From contig REDZ01000125.1 of the NCBI GenBank assembly GCA_007695345.1, forward strand, positions 1-38,129: a stretch of DNA of 38,129 nucleotides, written 5' to 3'. The DNA comes from Paracoccaceae bacterium. Lineage in GTDB: Bacteria; Pseudomonadota; Alphaproteobacteria; Rhodobacterales; Rhodobacteraceae. This document shows, piece by piece, positions 9,401-17,521 of the stretch; positions within the stretch are counted from its first letter, which is position 1, and every line of letters starts with the position of its first letter. The translations under genes and the position numbers were made by a program. The notes below the pieces were generated by a model. That model saw only the letters and a program-made list of their open reading frames with translations. It made no database searches and had not been told where the DNA came from.

Positions 9401-12400
9401 GAAACCCGGCTGACGCAGCCTGCGCTTTATCTGGTGCAGGTGGCGACAGCGCAGCTCTGGCTGTCGCGCGGGATCACGCCCACGGCGATGATCGGGCATT
9501 CGGTCGGCGAATTTGCCGCTGCCACGCTGGCCGGGGTCATGTCGTTCGAGACGGGGCTGAAGATCATCGCCGCGCGGGGTCGTCTGATGCAGGACCAGCC
9601 GGGTGGTGCGATGCTGTCGGTGCGCGCGGATCACGCGGCCCTGGACGCGGTGCTGGATGACAGTGTCGATCTGGCGGCGCGCAATGCCCCGCGACTGCAT
9701 GTTCTGGCCGGCAGCCATGAGGCGATTGCCGCCATGCAGGCGCGGCTGGAGCAGGTCGGCATTCCTGCATCGCTGCTGCACACATCCCATGCGTTTCATT
9801 CGCGCATGATGGACCCGGTGACAGATCCATTGCGACAGGAAATGCAGGGCCTGCCCCTGCACGAGCCGCAGATCCCCTATGTTTCTTGCGTCAGCGGGAC
9901 ATGGATTACCAAGGATGAGGCGCGCGACCCGGCCTATTGGGCCGCGCAGGCGCGCGCCACTGTGAACTTCGAGGCGGGTATTCAAACCGTCAGCGAAGGT
10001 CAGGGCACTGTAATGCTGGAAGTTGGTGCTGGCAGCACACTTTCGGCATTTGCCAGACAGACCCTGAAACAAAGAGGCCATGGCGGCATTTTTTCGTCGC
10101 TGCCGGATCACACCCGACCTGTACCTGACGCGGTCGCCATGGCCCACTCTGCTGCACAACTCTGGACCAGCGGATTCCCGCTGGACTGGTCCCGCTGGCG
10201 CAAGGGCAGCGGGCGGCGCATTGCCGCGCCGAGCTACCCGTTCGAACGTCGTCCCTACTGGATCGAAGCGCCCGCGCCGCTTCGCCGCGCGGGCCTGCGC
10301 GCTGCGGAACCGGGGACACTGCAACCCATAACGCAAGGTATTCTGCCGATGCCGAATGACATGACTGCCCCCGCCACCCTGCCTGCTGCTGACCGCAAGC
10401 CGCGCCTTGTGGCAGAGCTGTGCGCCCTGCTTTGCGACCTGTCGGGCGAGGAACTCGGCCCGCAAGAGGCGCCCCTTTCCTTTCTGGAGCTTGGGTTTGA
10501 CTCGCTATTTCTGGGGCAGGTCAGCCAGAGCCTGGGCAAGACTTACGGCGTGCAGATCACATTCCGGCAATTGCTGTCGGACATCCCCTCGGTCGATGCG
10601 CTGGCGGCGCATCTGGACGGCCTGCTGCCGCCGGACGAGGCCCCGGTGGCGCAAGCTGTTCCTGCGACGACCCCGGTTGCGTCGGTCCCTGATGTCGCCA
10701 TGGCCACGCCTGCGGTCGCTGCACAGGCGGCGCAGATCCCTGTGAGCGCCATGCCGCAGGTCGGTGCAGGCATGGAAGGGGTTGTGCAATCGCAGCTTTC
10801 GGTCATGCAGTCGCTGTTCTCTGAGCAATTGCGCGCCTTGGCGGGCGGTCAATCGCAGCCTGTGTCCGCCCCTGTGCTGACCCCTGCGGCTGCGCCCATC
10901 ACTGCCCCTGTAACTGCGCCACCCGCCCCCGCTGTCAACACCACCACGCCAGAGGATGAGCCGGTGCGCTATGCCATCGGGCGCGGCATGGCCGTTTCCG
11001 GTGCCGCGCTGGATGACCGCCAGCGCGCCTTTGCCCGCGATCTGGCCGAGCGCTATGCCCGCAAACATGCCGGGTCCAAGGCGCGGACCGACCGCTACCG
11101 CACTGCGCTTGCCGATCCCCGAACCGCCGCGGGGTTCCGCGCGGAATGGAAGGAAATGGTCTTTCCGATCATTGCCGAACACGCAAAAGGCGCGCGCATC
11201 CGGGATATCGACGGCAATGAATTCATTGATATCGTCAGCGGGTTTGGACAGACCGCATTTGGTCATGCGCCCGATTTCGTGCTGGATGCGCTGCGCAACC
11301 AGATGGAACGTGGCTTTGCCATCGGCCCGCAATCCGATCTGGCCGGAAGCACGGCCGAACATTTCGCCCGCTTTACCAGGCATGAGCGCGTGAGTTTCTG
11401 CAATACCGGGTCCGAAGCCGTGATGGCCGCGATGCGCGTGGCGCGGACAGTGACCGGGCGCGACAGGATCGTGGTCTTTGCCAATGACTATCACGGCCAG
11501 TTCGACGAGGTTCTGGTCAAGGGCCGCAGCCGTGGGGCCACGCCTTCGGCCCTGCCCATCGCGCCGGGCATCCCGCGCAGCGCGTTGAACAACATGGTCG
11601 TGCTGCCCTATGGCGGCGCAGAGGCGCTGGACTGGATACGCGCCCATCTGGACGAGATCGCGGCCTTTGTGGTGGAGCCTGTGCAAAGCCGCCACCCCGA
11701 ACACCGCCCCGCCGAGTTTGTGCGCGCGCTGCGTGACCTGGCCGATCAGTCCGGCGCGGCACTGGTGTTCGACGAGGTGGTCACCGGGTTCCGCGTGCAC
11801 AAGCGCGGGATGCAGGGGCTGTGGGGTATCCGCGCCGATCTGGCCACCTATGGCAAGATCGTGGGCGGGGGCATGCCCATTGGCGTTCTGGCGGGCGACG
11901 GGCGGTTCATGAATGCACTGGATGGCGGGCCATGGCGGTATGGCGATGCGTCCAAACCCGAAACGCCCCCCACCTTCTTTGCGGGAACCTTTGTGCGCCA
12001 TCCGCTGGCGCTTGCGGCCGTGGCGGCAACGCTGGAGCATATGGAGTTGCATGGCGATCAGCTCTGGACCGGGGTGGCGGATCGCACGCGGGCGCTGCTG
12101 GACCGGTTCGACCAGATATTCGACAGCCGGGGCCTGCCGCGCCTGATCAGCGGGTTTTCAAGCTGGTATGCCTTTAACCTGGTGCAGCACAACCCGACAG
12201 CGGCGCTCGCCTATCCGATGTTGCGCATGGCCGGGGTGCATGTGCAGGAAGGGTATTGCGGTTTCATGACCACGGCCCATTCCGATGCGGATTTCGCCCA
12301 TATCGGGGCCACGATGGAAAGCGTTGTGGACCAGTTGCAGGAGATCGGCGTGCTGGACGGCACCCGCGCGGAACCTGCCAGCGCCCCACCTGCGCCGCAG

Positions 12401-15400
12401 GACACGGCCATCCCCCTCAGCCCGGCGCAGCGCGAGATCTGGATGATCGCGCAGCTTGGTGATCTGGCCTCGACCAGCTTCAATGAGGGAATGGTGATTG
12501 AACTGGCGGGCGATCTGGATATCCCGGCGCTGGGCCGCAGCCTGACTGCGGTTGTGGCCCGCCATGACGCGCTGCGCCTGTTGTTTGCGCGCAATGGCGA
12601 CAGTTTCGAGGTTGCGGACCCCTATGACGTGGCGCTGCCCTGCCATGACCTGCGGTCCGAGGCTGATCCAGACGCGGCCCTTGCCGCGCTGCTGGATACC
12701 GAGGCGCGCACCCCGTTTGATCTGGTCGATGGCCCGCCCTTCCGCGCCGCATTGGTGCAGCGTGGCGATGGCGTGTTCACGCTGGTTCTGAACGCCCATC
12801 ACATCGTCTGCGATGGCTGGTCCTACAATGTGCTGATCGCCGATCTGGCGCGGCTGTATTCGGCCGAGGTGACGGGTCAGCCCGCCGATCTGCCGGCCGC
12901 ACCCTCTTTCGCCGCCCACGCCTTGCAACACGCGCGGACCCCGATGGACCCGGCGGTCGAGGGGTATTGGCGTGCGCAATATCACAGCCTGCCCGAACTG
13001 CCCGAATTGCCCACCGATCGCGCGCGCCCGAACCGGCGCTCGTTCCGGGGTGCCACCTGCAGCCGGATGATCAGCGCCGCGCAGATGAAGCGCTTTCGCA
13101 AGGCCGGGGCGCGGCAGGGCTGCACGCTGTTCAGCACGCTGTTTGCCGGGCTGCATATGCTGCTTGCGCGGTTGAGCGGCGCGCAGGATTTCGCGATCGG
13201 TGTGCCCACAGGCGGGCAGGCGCTGCTGGAAAACCCCGCGCTGATCGGGCATTGCGTGCATTTCCTGCCCATCCGCGCGCAGCTTGACCCCGATACGCCC
13301 GCAGGTGTGCATCTGCGCCAGATCCGCGATCAGGTTCTGGGTGCGTTCGACCATCAGGCCACCACCTATGGCGCGCTGGTCGAGGCGTTGGCGATCGAGC
13401 GTTCGCTTAGCCGTCTGCCGCTGACCGAAGTGCAGTTCAACCTGGAAAAAGTCGCTGAAGGCGCGCAATTCGAGGGGCTGCGCATGTCAATCGCGCCCAA
13501 TGCAAAGGCCGGGGTCAATTTCGATCTGTTCTTCAACATGATCGAGAGTGACGAGGGATTGCGCGTCGATGTCGATTACAACAGCGATCTGTTCGATGGT
13601 GACACGATCAACCGCTGGATCGGCCATCTGGAAACGCTGCTGGGGGCCGTCGCCGATGATGCCGACACCCCGCTCAAGGCACTTCCGCTGTTGAATGCGG
13701 CAGAGGCCGAAGCGCTGGAAGCCCGCTGCAATGCGACCGCCGCGCCGCTGCCTGATCTGTCGCTCGCCGATCTGCTGCGCGAAGGCGCGCAGCGCCAGCC
13801 TGGCGCGCTGGCCTTCGAGGCCGAGGATGGTCGCCTGACCCATGCCGAATTCGACGCATTGAGCGATGCCATGGCCGCACAGATCCAGAATGCGCTGCCC
13901 GAACCGGGCGCACGGATCGCCGTTGCGTTGGAGCGGTCGCTCACGATGGTTGCGGCGCTGGTGGCAGTGCTCAGGGCCGGGCACGCGTATGTTCCGCTGG
14001 ACCCGCGTCAACCCGATCAGCGGCTTGGGCTGATCCTGCAAGGCGCGCAGGCATCGGCGATCATTACAGCGGACGGCGCCTTGCCCGCCTATGCGCAGGG
14101 GATGGACCTGCTGGCGCTCGGCCCAGTGGTCGAGGATATTCAGGCCAGACCCCAGCGCCACCCCGTCAACCCCGAGGCAGCCGCCTATGTCATTTTCACC
14201 TCAGGCTCGACCGGCACGCCGAAGGGCGTCGAAATCCCGCAGCGCGCTGTGATCAATTTCCTGTCCTCGATGGCACAGGCACCCGGTTTCACCGAACAGG
14301 ACCGAATATTGGCGGTCACCACAGTGTCGTTCGACATTGCGGTGCTGGAACTGCTGCTGCCGCTGGCCACGGGCGGCAGCGCGGTGATCGCGCGCAGTGA
14401 TGATGTGCTGGACCCGTTCCGCCTGGTGGACCGGATCGGGCAGGGCGACATCACGGTGCTGCAGGCCACGCCCACGCTGTGGCAGATGCTGCTCGAGGCC
14501 GGGTTCACCCCCGCGGCGCAGGTAAAGATGCTGGCGGGGGGCGAACCCCTGCCCGCCGATCTGGCCGCGCGTCTGGTGGCTGGCGGTGGGGAGTTGTGGA
14601 ACATGTATGGCCCCACCGAAACAACCGTCTGGTCCGCCGCGCACCGGATCACGCCGGAAGACGACCGCATCACCATCGGCTATCCCATCGCCAATACGCA
14701 ACTGCCTGTACTGGATGCCGAGGACGCGCTGGTCCCACCCGGCATGATCGGAGAGTTGAACATCGGCGGGGCAGGGCTGGCGCTGGGCTATTTCCAGCGT
14801 CCGGACCTGACAGAGGCCGCGTTCCGCATGGTCGCGCTGCCCAGCGGCCCGCAGATGCTGTATAAAACCGGTGATCTGGCCCGCCGCCTTGCCGATGGCC
14901 GGATAGAGGTGCTGGGGCGGCGCGACAACCAGATCAAGTTGCGTGGCTTCCGGATCGAACTGGGCGATGTCGAAACTGCCATGCGCGGGCTGGCCGGGGT
15001 GCAGAAAGCCGCTGCCGCTGTGCAGCGTGGCCATGATGGCGCGATGCAGCTTGTGGGCTATGTCGTGCCGGAACCGGGCGCAACGCTTGCCGCGCCCGAC
15101 ATGATGCAGGCGCTGCAGGCCCGCCTGCCCGCCTATATGGTGCCGACTGCGTGGGTGACACTGGATGCGCTGCCGCAAACGATGAATGGCAAGCTGGACC
15201 GCAAGGCGCTGCCTGCGCCGGTGGTGTCCAGCATGGCCGCGCCTGCGCAGGGCACCACCGCGCCTGCGACGGATCTGGAGCGCCAGATCGCCGCGATCTG
15301 GCAAGAGGTTCTTGGTCTGGACAGCATCAGCACCACCGATACGCTCTTTGCCCTTGGCGCAGATTCGCTCAAGGTCTTTCGGATCGCCGCGCGGTTGCTG

Positions 15401-15583
15401 GATGCCGATCTGAATCTGGATGCGCGCGACCTGCTGGAACACCCCACGATCCGCGATCTGGCAACCTTTGCCGCCAGTGGGGAACGCGACCGGGGCGGCG
15501 CCAGGGCGCGCCCCTCGTTGCGCGATTTCCGGAACGGCGCGCGGCGCGCAGGGATGCGCGCCGACATGACGGCGGCGCAATAG
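6455..15583 (+). CDS. Hybrid NRPS/PKS megasynthase: (A*)-PCP-KS-AT-ACP-AMT-C-A-PCP, McyE/MycA-like beta-amino-acyl module
   Basis: Approximate domains: rest of decayed A* 6455-7290; PCP 7320-7550 (LGGTSLQL, Ser codon 7421); KS 7621-8960 (TACSTS Cys codon 8156; ECHGTATPLGDPVE; GNIGHLDAAAG); AT 9205-10100 (FPGQGSQ, GHSVGEF, malonyl-type HAFH at 9788-9799); ACP 10400-10615 (LGFDSL, Ser codon 10502); AMT 11140-12340 (class III PLP aminotransferase, FDEVVTGFR…TYGKIVGGGMPIG, Lys codon 11855); C 12409-13700 (NAHHIVCDGWS); A 13740-15200 (FTSGSTGTPKG, NMYGPTETT, MNGKLDRKAL); PCP 15275-15480 (LGADSLKV). No KR/DH/ER and no TE. Confidence 0.95.
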   Translation: MILTQIFCTLLQGATLRLATAEHEGGNRIVRAGHANVLVLKSDALLQTLVHDPELFRRARILHIVGKLPFPPVINRILRMSLELQILHNHLQDGYLGPVANAIITPDGSDLNMLGYRPVPGVRISSGSAAGLKHATDRFRPTGPGCALGLGTGTVTEALTQPDINFTHRLQNGAYRMSTSTPDAGAAQAQYLGPLWQIDGVAEGHLVGVNAGQGAYRLCVLLCGQAGVTTHPALEAQLRGAVGDDTCAIDIIALPEMPRLSDGAPDQAGLCRIAQDRVAEPAQPCAAQLRNVKDQIAAVWAEVLGNAATPRNSDTFFGLGGTSLQLMTVQRKLSDRLGLAIAVTTMLEAPRLNDLARILARDIGNRTDMPLRPHAMPADAPDPARDDAPDGAVAIVAMAGRIPGAPDLDAFWDAICTGRNLIRRFAPDELEDAFTDAERAAPNYVPVRPILEGAEQFDAKYFGMLPREASVMDPQHRVFLEICHEALERAGYDPFATPGRVGVYAGQAANTYAINNVLADREKVEDFTSNFQVGNYAELTGSWVDSLATRVSFKLDLKGPALTVQTACSTSLTAIAQACEALAAGSCDMALAGGVSITFPQRRGYMALDGGMVSADGVCRPFDAAANGTVFGHGAGVVLLKPLRAAMRDQDQIIAVIRGVGVNNDGADKIAYTAPSVMGQAGAIAAAHRAAGLMAGDISYLECHGTATPLGDPVELTGLAQVFGPDLARGSVAIGSVKGNIGHLDAAAGVVGVIKTALMLQHAKIPPVANFRTENPKFDFAASPFHVPRQLQDWQPDAADGAARALRRAGVSSFGVGGTNVHVVLEEAPPRAPATADDGPHILPLSARTPEALEVMRAQMADFLERESPDLGDLSHTLQLGRHAHSCRSAIACTDRADAVMALRKPGAPRLAPEDTPPLVFMFPGQGSQYPGMGSGLYATEPVFRDWIDRGAALLEPLLDLNINDLLCFAQTSDAAAARALRETRLTQPALYLVQVATAQLWLSRGITPTAMIGHSVGEFAAATLAGVMSFETGLKIIAARGRLMQDQPGGAMLSVRADHAALDAVLDDSVDLAARNAPRLHVLAGSHEAIAAMQARLEQVGIPASLLHTSHAFHSRMMDPVTDPLRQEMQGLPLHEPQIPYVSCVSGTWITKDEARDPAYWAAQARATVNFEAGIQTVSEGQGTVMLEVGAGSTLSAFARQTLKQRGHGGIFSSLPDHTRPVPDAVAMAHSAAQLWTSGFPLDWSRWRKGSGRRIAAPSYPFERRPYWIEAPAPLRRAGLRAAEPGTLQPITQGILPMPNDMTAPATLPAADRKPRLVAELCALLCDLSGEELGPQEAPLSFLELGFDSLFLGQVSQSLGKTYGVQITFRQLLSDIPSVDALAAHLDGLLPPDEAPVAQAVPATTPVASVPDVAMATPAVAAQAAQIPVSAMPQVGAGMEGVVQSQLSVMQSLFSEQLRALAGGQSQPVSAPVLTPAAAPITAPVTAPPAPAVNTTTPEDEPVRYAIGRGMAVSGAALDDRQRAFARDLAERYARKHAGSKARTDRYRTALADPRTAAGFRAEWKEMVFPIIAEHAKGARIRDIDGNEFIDIVSGFGQTAFGHAPDFVLDALRNQMERGFAIGPQSDLAGSTAEHFARFTRHERVSFCNTGSEAVMAAMRVARTVTGRDRIVVFANDYHGQFDEVLVKGRSRGATPSALPIAPGIPRSALNNMVVLPYGGAEALDWIRAHLDEIAAFVVEPVQSRHPEHRPAEFVRALRDLADQSGAALVFDEVVTGFRVHKRGMQGLWGIRADLATYGKIVGGGMPIGVLAGDGRFMNALDGGPWRYGDASKPETPPTFFAGTFVRHPLALAAVAATLEHMELHGDQLWTGVADRTRALLDRFDQIFDSRGLPRLISGFSSWYAFNLVQHNPTAALAYPMLRMAGVHVQEGYCGFMTTAHSDADFAHIGATMESVVDQLQEIGVLDGTRAEPASAPPAPQDTAIPLSPAQREIWMIAQLGDLASTSFNEGMVIELAGDLDIPALGRSLTAVVARHDALRLLFARNGDSFEVADPYDVALPCHDLRSEADPDAALAALLDTEARTPFDLVDGPPFRAALVQRGDGVFTLVLNAHHIVCDGWSYNVLIADLARLYSAEVTGQPADLPAAPSFAAHALQHARTPMDPAVEGYWRAQYHSLPELPELPTDRARPNRRSFRGATCSRMISAAQMKRFRKAGARQGCTLFSTLFAGLHMLLARLSGAQDFAIGVPTGGQALLENPALIGHCVHFLPIRAQLDPDTPAGVHLRQIRDQVLGAFDHQATTYGALVEALAIERSLSRLPLTEVQFNLEKVAEGAQFEGLRMSIAPNAKAGVNFDLFFNMIESDEGLRVDVDYNSDLFDGDTINRWIGHLETLLGAVADDADTPLKALPLLNAAEAEALEARCNATAAPLPDLSLADLLREGAQRQPGALAFEAEDGRLTHAEFDALSDAMAAQIQNALPEPGARIAVALERSLTMVAALVAVLRAGHAYVPLDPRQPDQRLGLILQGAQASAIITADGALPAYAQGMDLLALGPVVEDIQARPQRHPVNPEAAAYVIFTSGSTGTPKGVEIPQRAVINFLSSMAQAPGFTEQDRILAVTTVSFDIAVLELLLPLATGGSAVIARSDDVLDPFRLVDRIGQGDITVLQATPTLWQMLLEAGFTPAAQVKMLAGGEPLPADLAARLVAGGGELWNMYGPTETTVWSAAHRITPEDDRITIGYPIANTQLPVLDAEDALVPPGMIGELNIGGAGLALGYFQRPDLTEAAFRMVALPSGPQMLYKTGDLARRLADGRIEVLGRRDNQIKLRGFRIELGDVETAMRGLAGVQKAAAAVQRGHDGAMQLVGYVVPEPGATLAAPDMMQALQARLPAYMVPTAWVTLDALPQTMNGKLDRKALPAPVVSSMAAPAQGTTAPATDLERQIAAIWQEVLGLDSISTTDTLFALGADSLKVFRIAARLLDADLNLDARDLLEHPTIRDLATFAASGERDRGGARARPSLRDFRNGARRAGMRADMTAAQ

Positions 15584-15593
15584 GCGGGGCGGG

Positions 15594-16313
15594 TCAGTCT
15601 GTGGCAGGTCGCAGGGGTGGCCTGTGGCCCCGGTAACAGAGGCGCAAGGGCCGGTCCGTCGCGGCGGCCACGGCACCTGCGAAACCGGGCCCCAGATCCA
15701 GCGCCACCATCTGCCAGTCCGCACTGCCCGCGGCGCCCTGCGCGACACGCAACACGCGGGGTGGGCTTGCCGGGTCCGGCGTGACATCGAAACTGTCCAG
15801 CGGCTGCCACAGCCCAAGACCAGAGGCTTTCACAAACGCCTCTTTCCGGGTCCAGCAGTGAAAGAAACCCGCCAGCCGGTCCGCCGGGGCAAGGGCCGCA
15901 AGCGCGGCACGTTCTGCCGGGGAAAAGACGTGATCCGCCAGGCCAGGCTCTATCGGGCGACAGGCTTCGATATCGATACCGATGGCGGGGCCGGGGCTGA
16001 TGGCCAGCGCCGCCCAGCCCGCACTATGGCTGAGGTTGAAGGCAGGCCCGCCCGCCAGCATCGGTTTGCCATGATCGCCAAGGGCGAAGTCCAGCCGCGC
16101 GGGTGCCGTTCCGGTCACATCGCCCAGTATCTCGCGCAGCCGTCCGCGCGCGCAGACAAAGCGCCTTCGGTCACGTTCAAAGCCGAAAGCAGCGGCGCGC
16201 TGATGCTCTCGCCCTGACAGATGCGCTTCCAGCCGTGCGCGCGCGGCGCCATGCAGATCGAGCGGCCAGAGCCAGAGATCAAGCTTTAGCGGCTGGCGCG
16301 CGAAGGCGTTCAT
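15594..16313 (-). CDS. 4'-phosphopantetheinyl transferase (Sfp type)
   Basis: FNLSHSAGWAALAI…GIDIEACRPIEPGLADHVFSPAE…FFHCWTRKEAFVKASGLGL match the conserved PPTase motifs (GIDIE; WxxKEAxxKAxG). Confidence 0.92.
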   Translation of the reverse strand: MNAFARQPLKLDLWLWPLDLHGAARARLEAHLSGREHQRAAAFGFERDRRRFVCARGRLREILGDVTGTAPARLDFALGDHGKPMLAGGPAFNLSHSAGWAALAISPGPAIGIDIEACRPIEPGLADHVFSPAERAALAALAPADRLAGFFHCWTRKEAFVKASGLGLWQPLDSFDVTPDPASPPRVLRVAQGAAGSADWQMVALDLGPGFAGAVAAATDRPLRLCYRGHRPPLRPATD

Positions 16314-17521
16314 GCAGGGCTGGGCAGCGGAAAGAGGCCCGCAGGCGCAGGGTCGGGTGTCTGGTCCTGCGACATCTGCGCGGACAGCGCATCGCGGATG
16401 AGGCTCGCAAATTCCTGCTGAAAGCGCTGGCCGGAAAAGCGCAGGGCATGGCGCGCGATCGCCCCCGCGTCAAAGCGGTCCTCCAACCGTTCGAACCGGG
16501 AAATGGCGGCGCGCAGGCTGTCGGCGGTCTGCTGGTCAAAGAACAGCCCGCATTTGCCTTCATCCACACTGTCCAGCGCCCCCCCGCGCCGATAGGCGAT
16601 GACAGGTGTGCCGCAGGCCATCGCCTCGACCGGGACAATGCCGAAATCTTCCTCGGCGGGAAAGATCAGCGCGCGCGCCCCCTGATAGAGCCCCGGTAAT
16701 GCCTCGGCTGCGACACGGCCCAGCATCTGCACATTTTCGGGCAGGTCGCGCGCAAGGGCCGCGCGTTCCGCGCCATCGCCGACAACCATCAGCGGCAGAC
16801 CAAGCTGGCGGAACGCGTCGATCACCAGATCGGCGCGCTTGTAGCGCACCAGCTCGGACACGAACAGAAAATAGCGCCGCGGTGCGGGCGGTTGCGCCAG
16901 ACTATAGGCCTGCAGGTCGACAGGCGGGTGAATCACTTGCGCGTTGCGTCCGTAAAACCGCCGGATACGCGCGGCCACGAAGCTGGAATTGGCGATGAAA
17001 TGATCCACCCGCGCGGCACTTGTGACATCCCATTGCCGCAACCGATGCGCCAGACGCGCGAAATAGAACCGCCCCGCAGGGCCCAGCCGCGCAGCGTAAT
17101 CGGGGTAGTGGTCCCAGATATAGCGCATGGGGCTGTGCATGTAGCACACATGCAGGCTGCCCGGCGGCGCGATCACCCCTTTCGCAGGCCCGCTTTCGGA
17201 CGAAATGATCAGGTCATAGCCGCGCAGGTCCAGTTCTTCCAGCGCGCGGGGCATGAAGCCCAGGTATTTCTGGTAATGCCGCCGCGCGCGCGGCAAGCGT
17301 CCGACAAAGGTCTGCGTGATACTGTGCGCGGCCAACGCCGGCGAGATTCTGTCAGGGTCCAGCACATGGGTATAGATATCGGCCTGCGGGAACAGGCGCA
17401 AAATCTCTTCCAGCACCTTTTCACCGCCGCGCATGCCGATCAGCCAGTAGTGGATGACTGCCACCCGCAGTCCGGAAAATTCGCCATCAATAGGCGGAAT
17501 AACTGTAGATTTCACTTGCAA
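16310..17521 (-). CDS. Group 1 (GT4-like) glycosyltransferase
   Basis: VAVIHYWLIGMRGGEKVLEEIL N-terminus and C-terminal GT-B motif ALIFPAEEDFGIVPVEAMACGTPVIAYRRGGALDSV. Confidence 0.9.
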   Translation of the reverse strand: MQVKSTVIPPIDGEFSGLRVAVIHYWLIGMRGGEKVLEEILRLFPQADIYTHVLDPDRISPALAAHSITQTFVGRLPRARRHYQKYLGFMPRALEELDLRGYDLIISSESGPAKGVIAPPGSLHVCYMHSPMRYIWDHYPDYAARLGPAGRFYFARLAHRLRQWDVTSAARVDHFIANSSFVAARIRRFYGRNAQVIHPPVDLQAYSLAQPPAPRRYFLFVSELVRYKRADLVIDAFRQLGLPLMVVGDGAERAALARDLPENVQMLGRVAAEALPGLYQGARALIFPAEEDFGIVPVEAMACGTPVIAYRRGGALDSVDEGKCGLFFDQQTADSLRAAISRFERLEDRFDAGAIARHALRFSGQRFQQEFASLIRDALSAQMSQDQTPDPAPAGLFPLPSPA

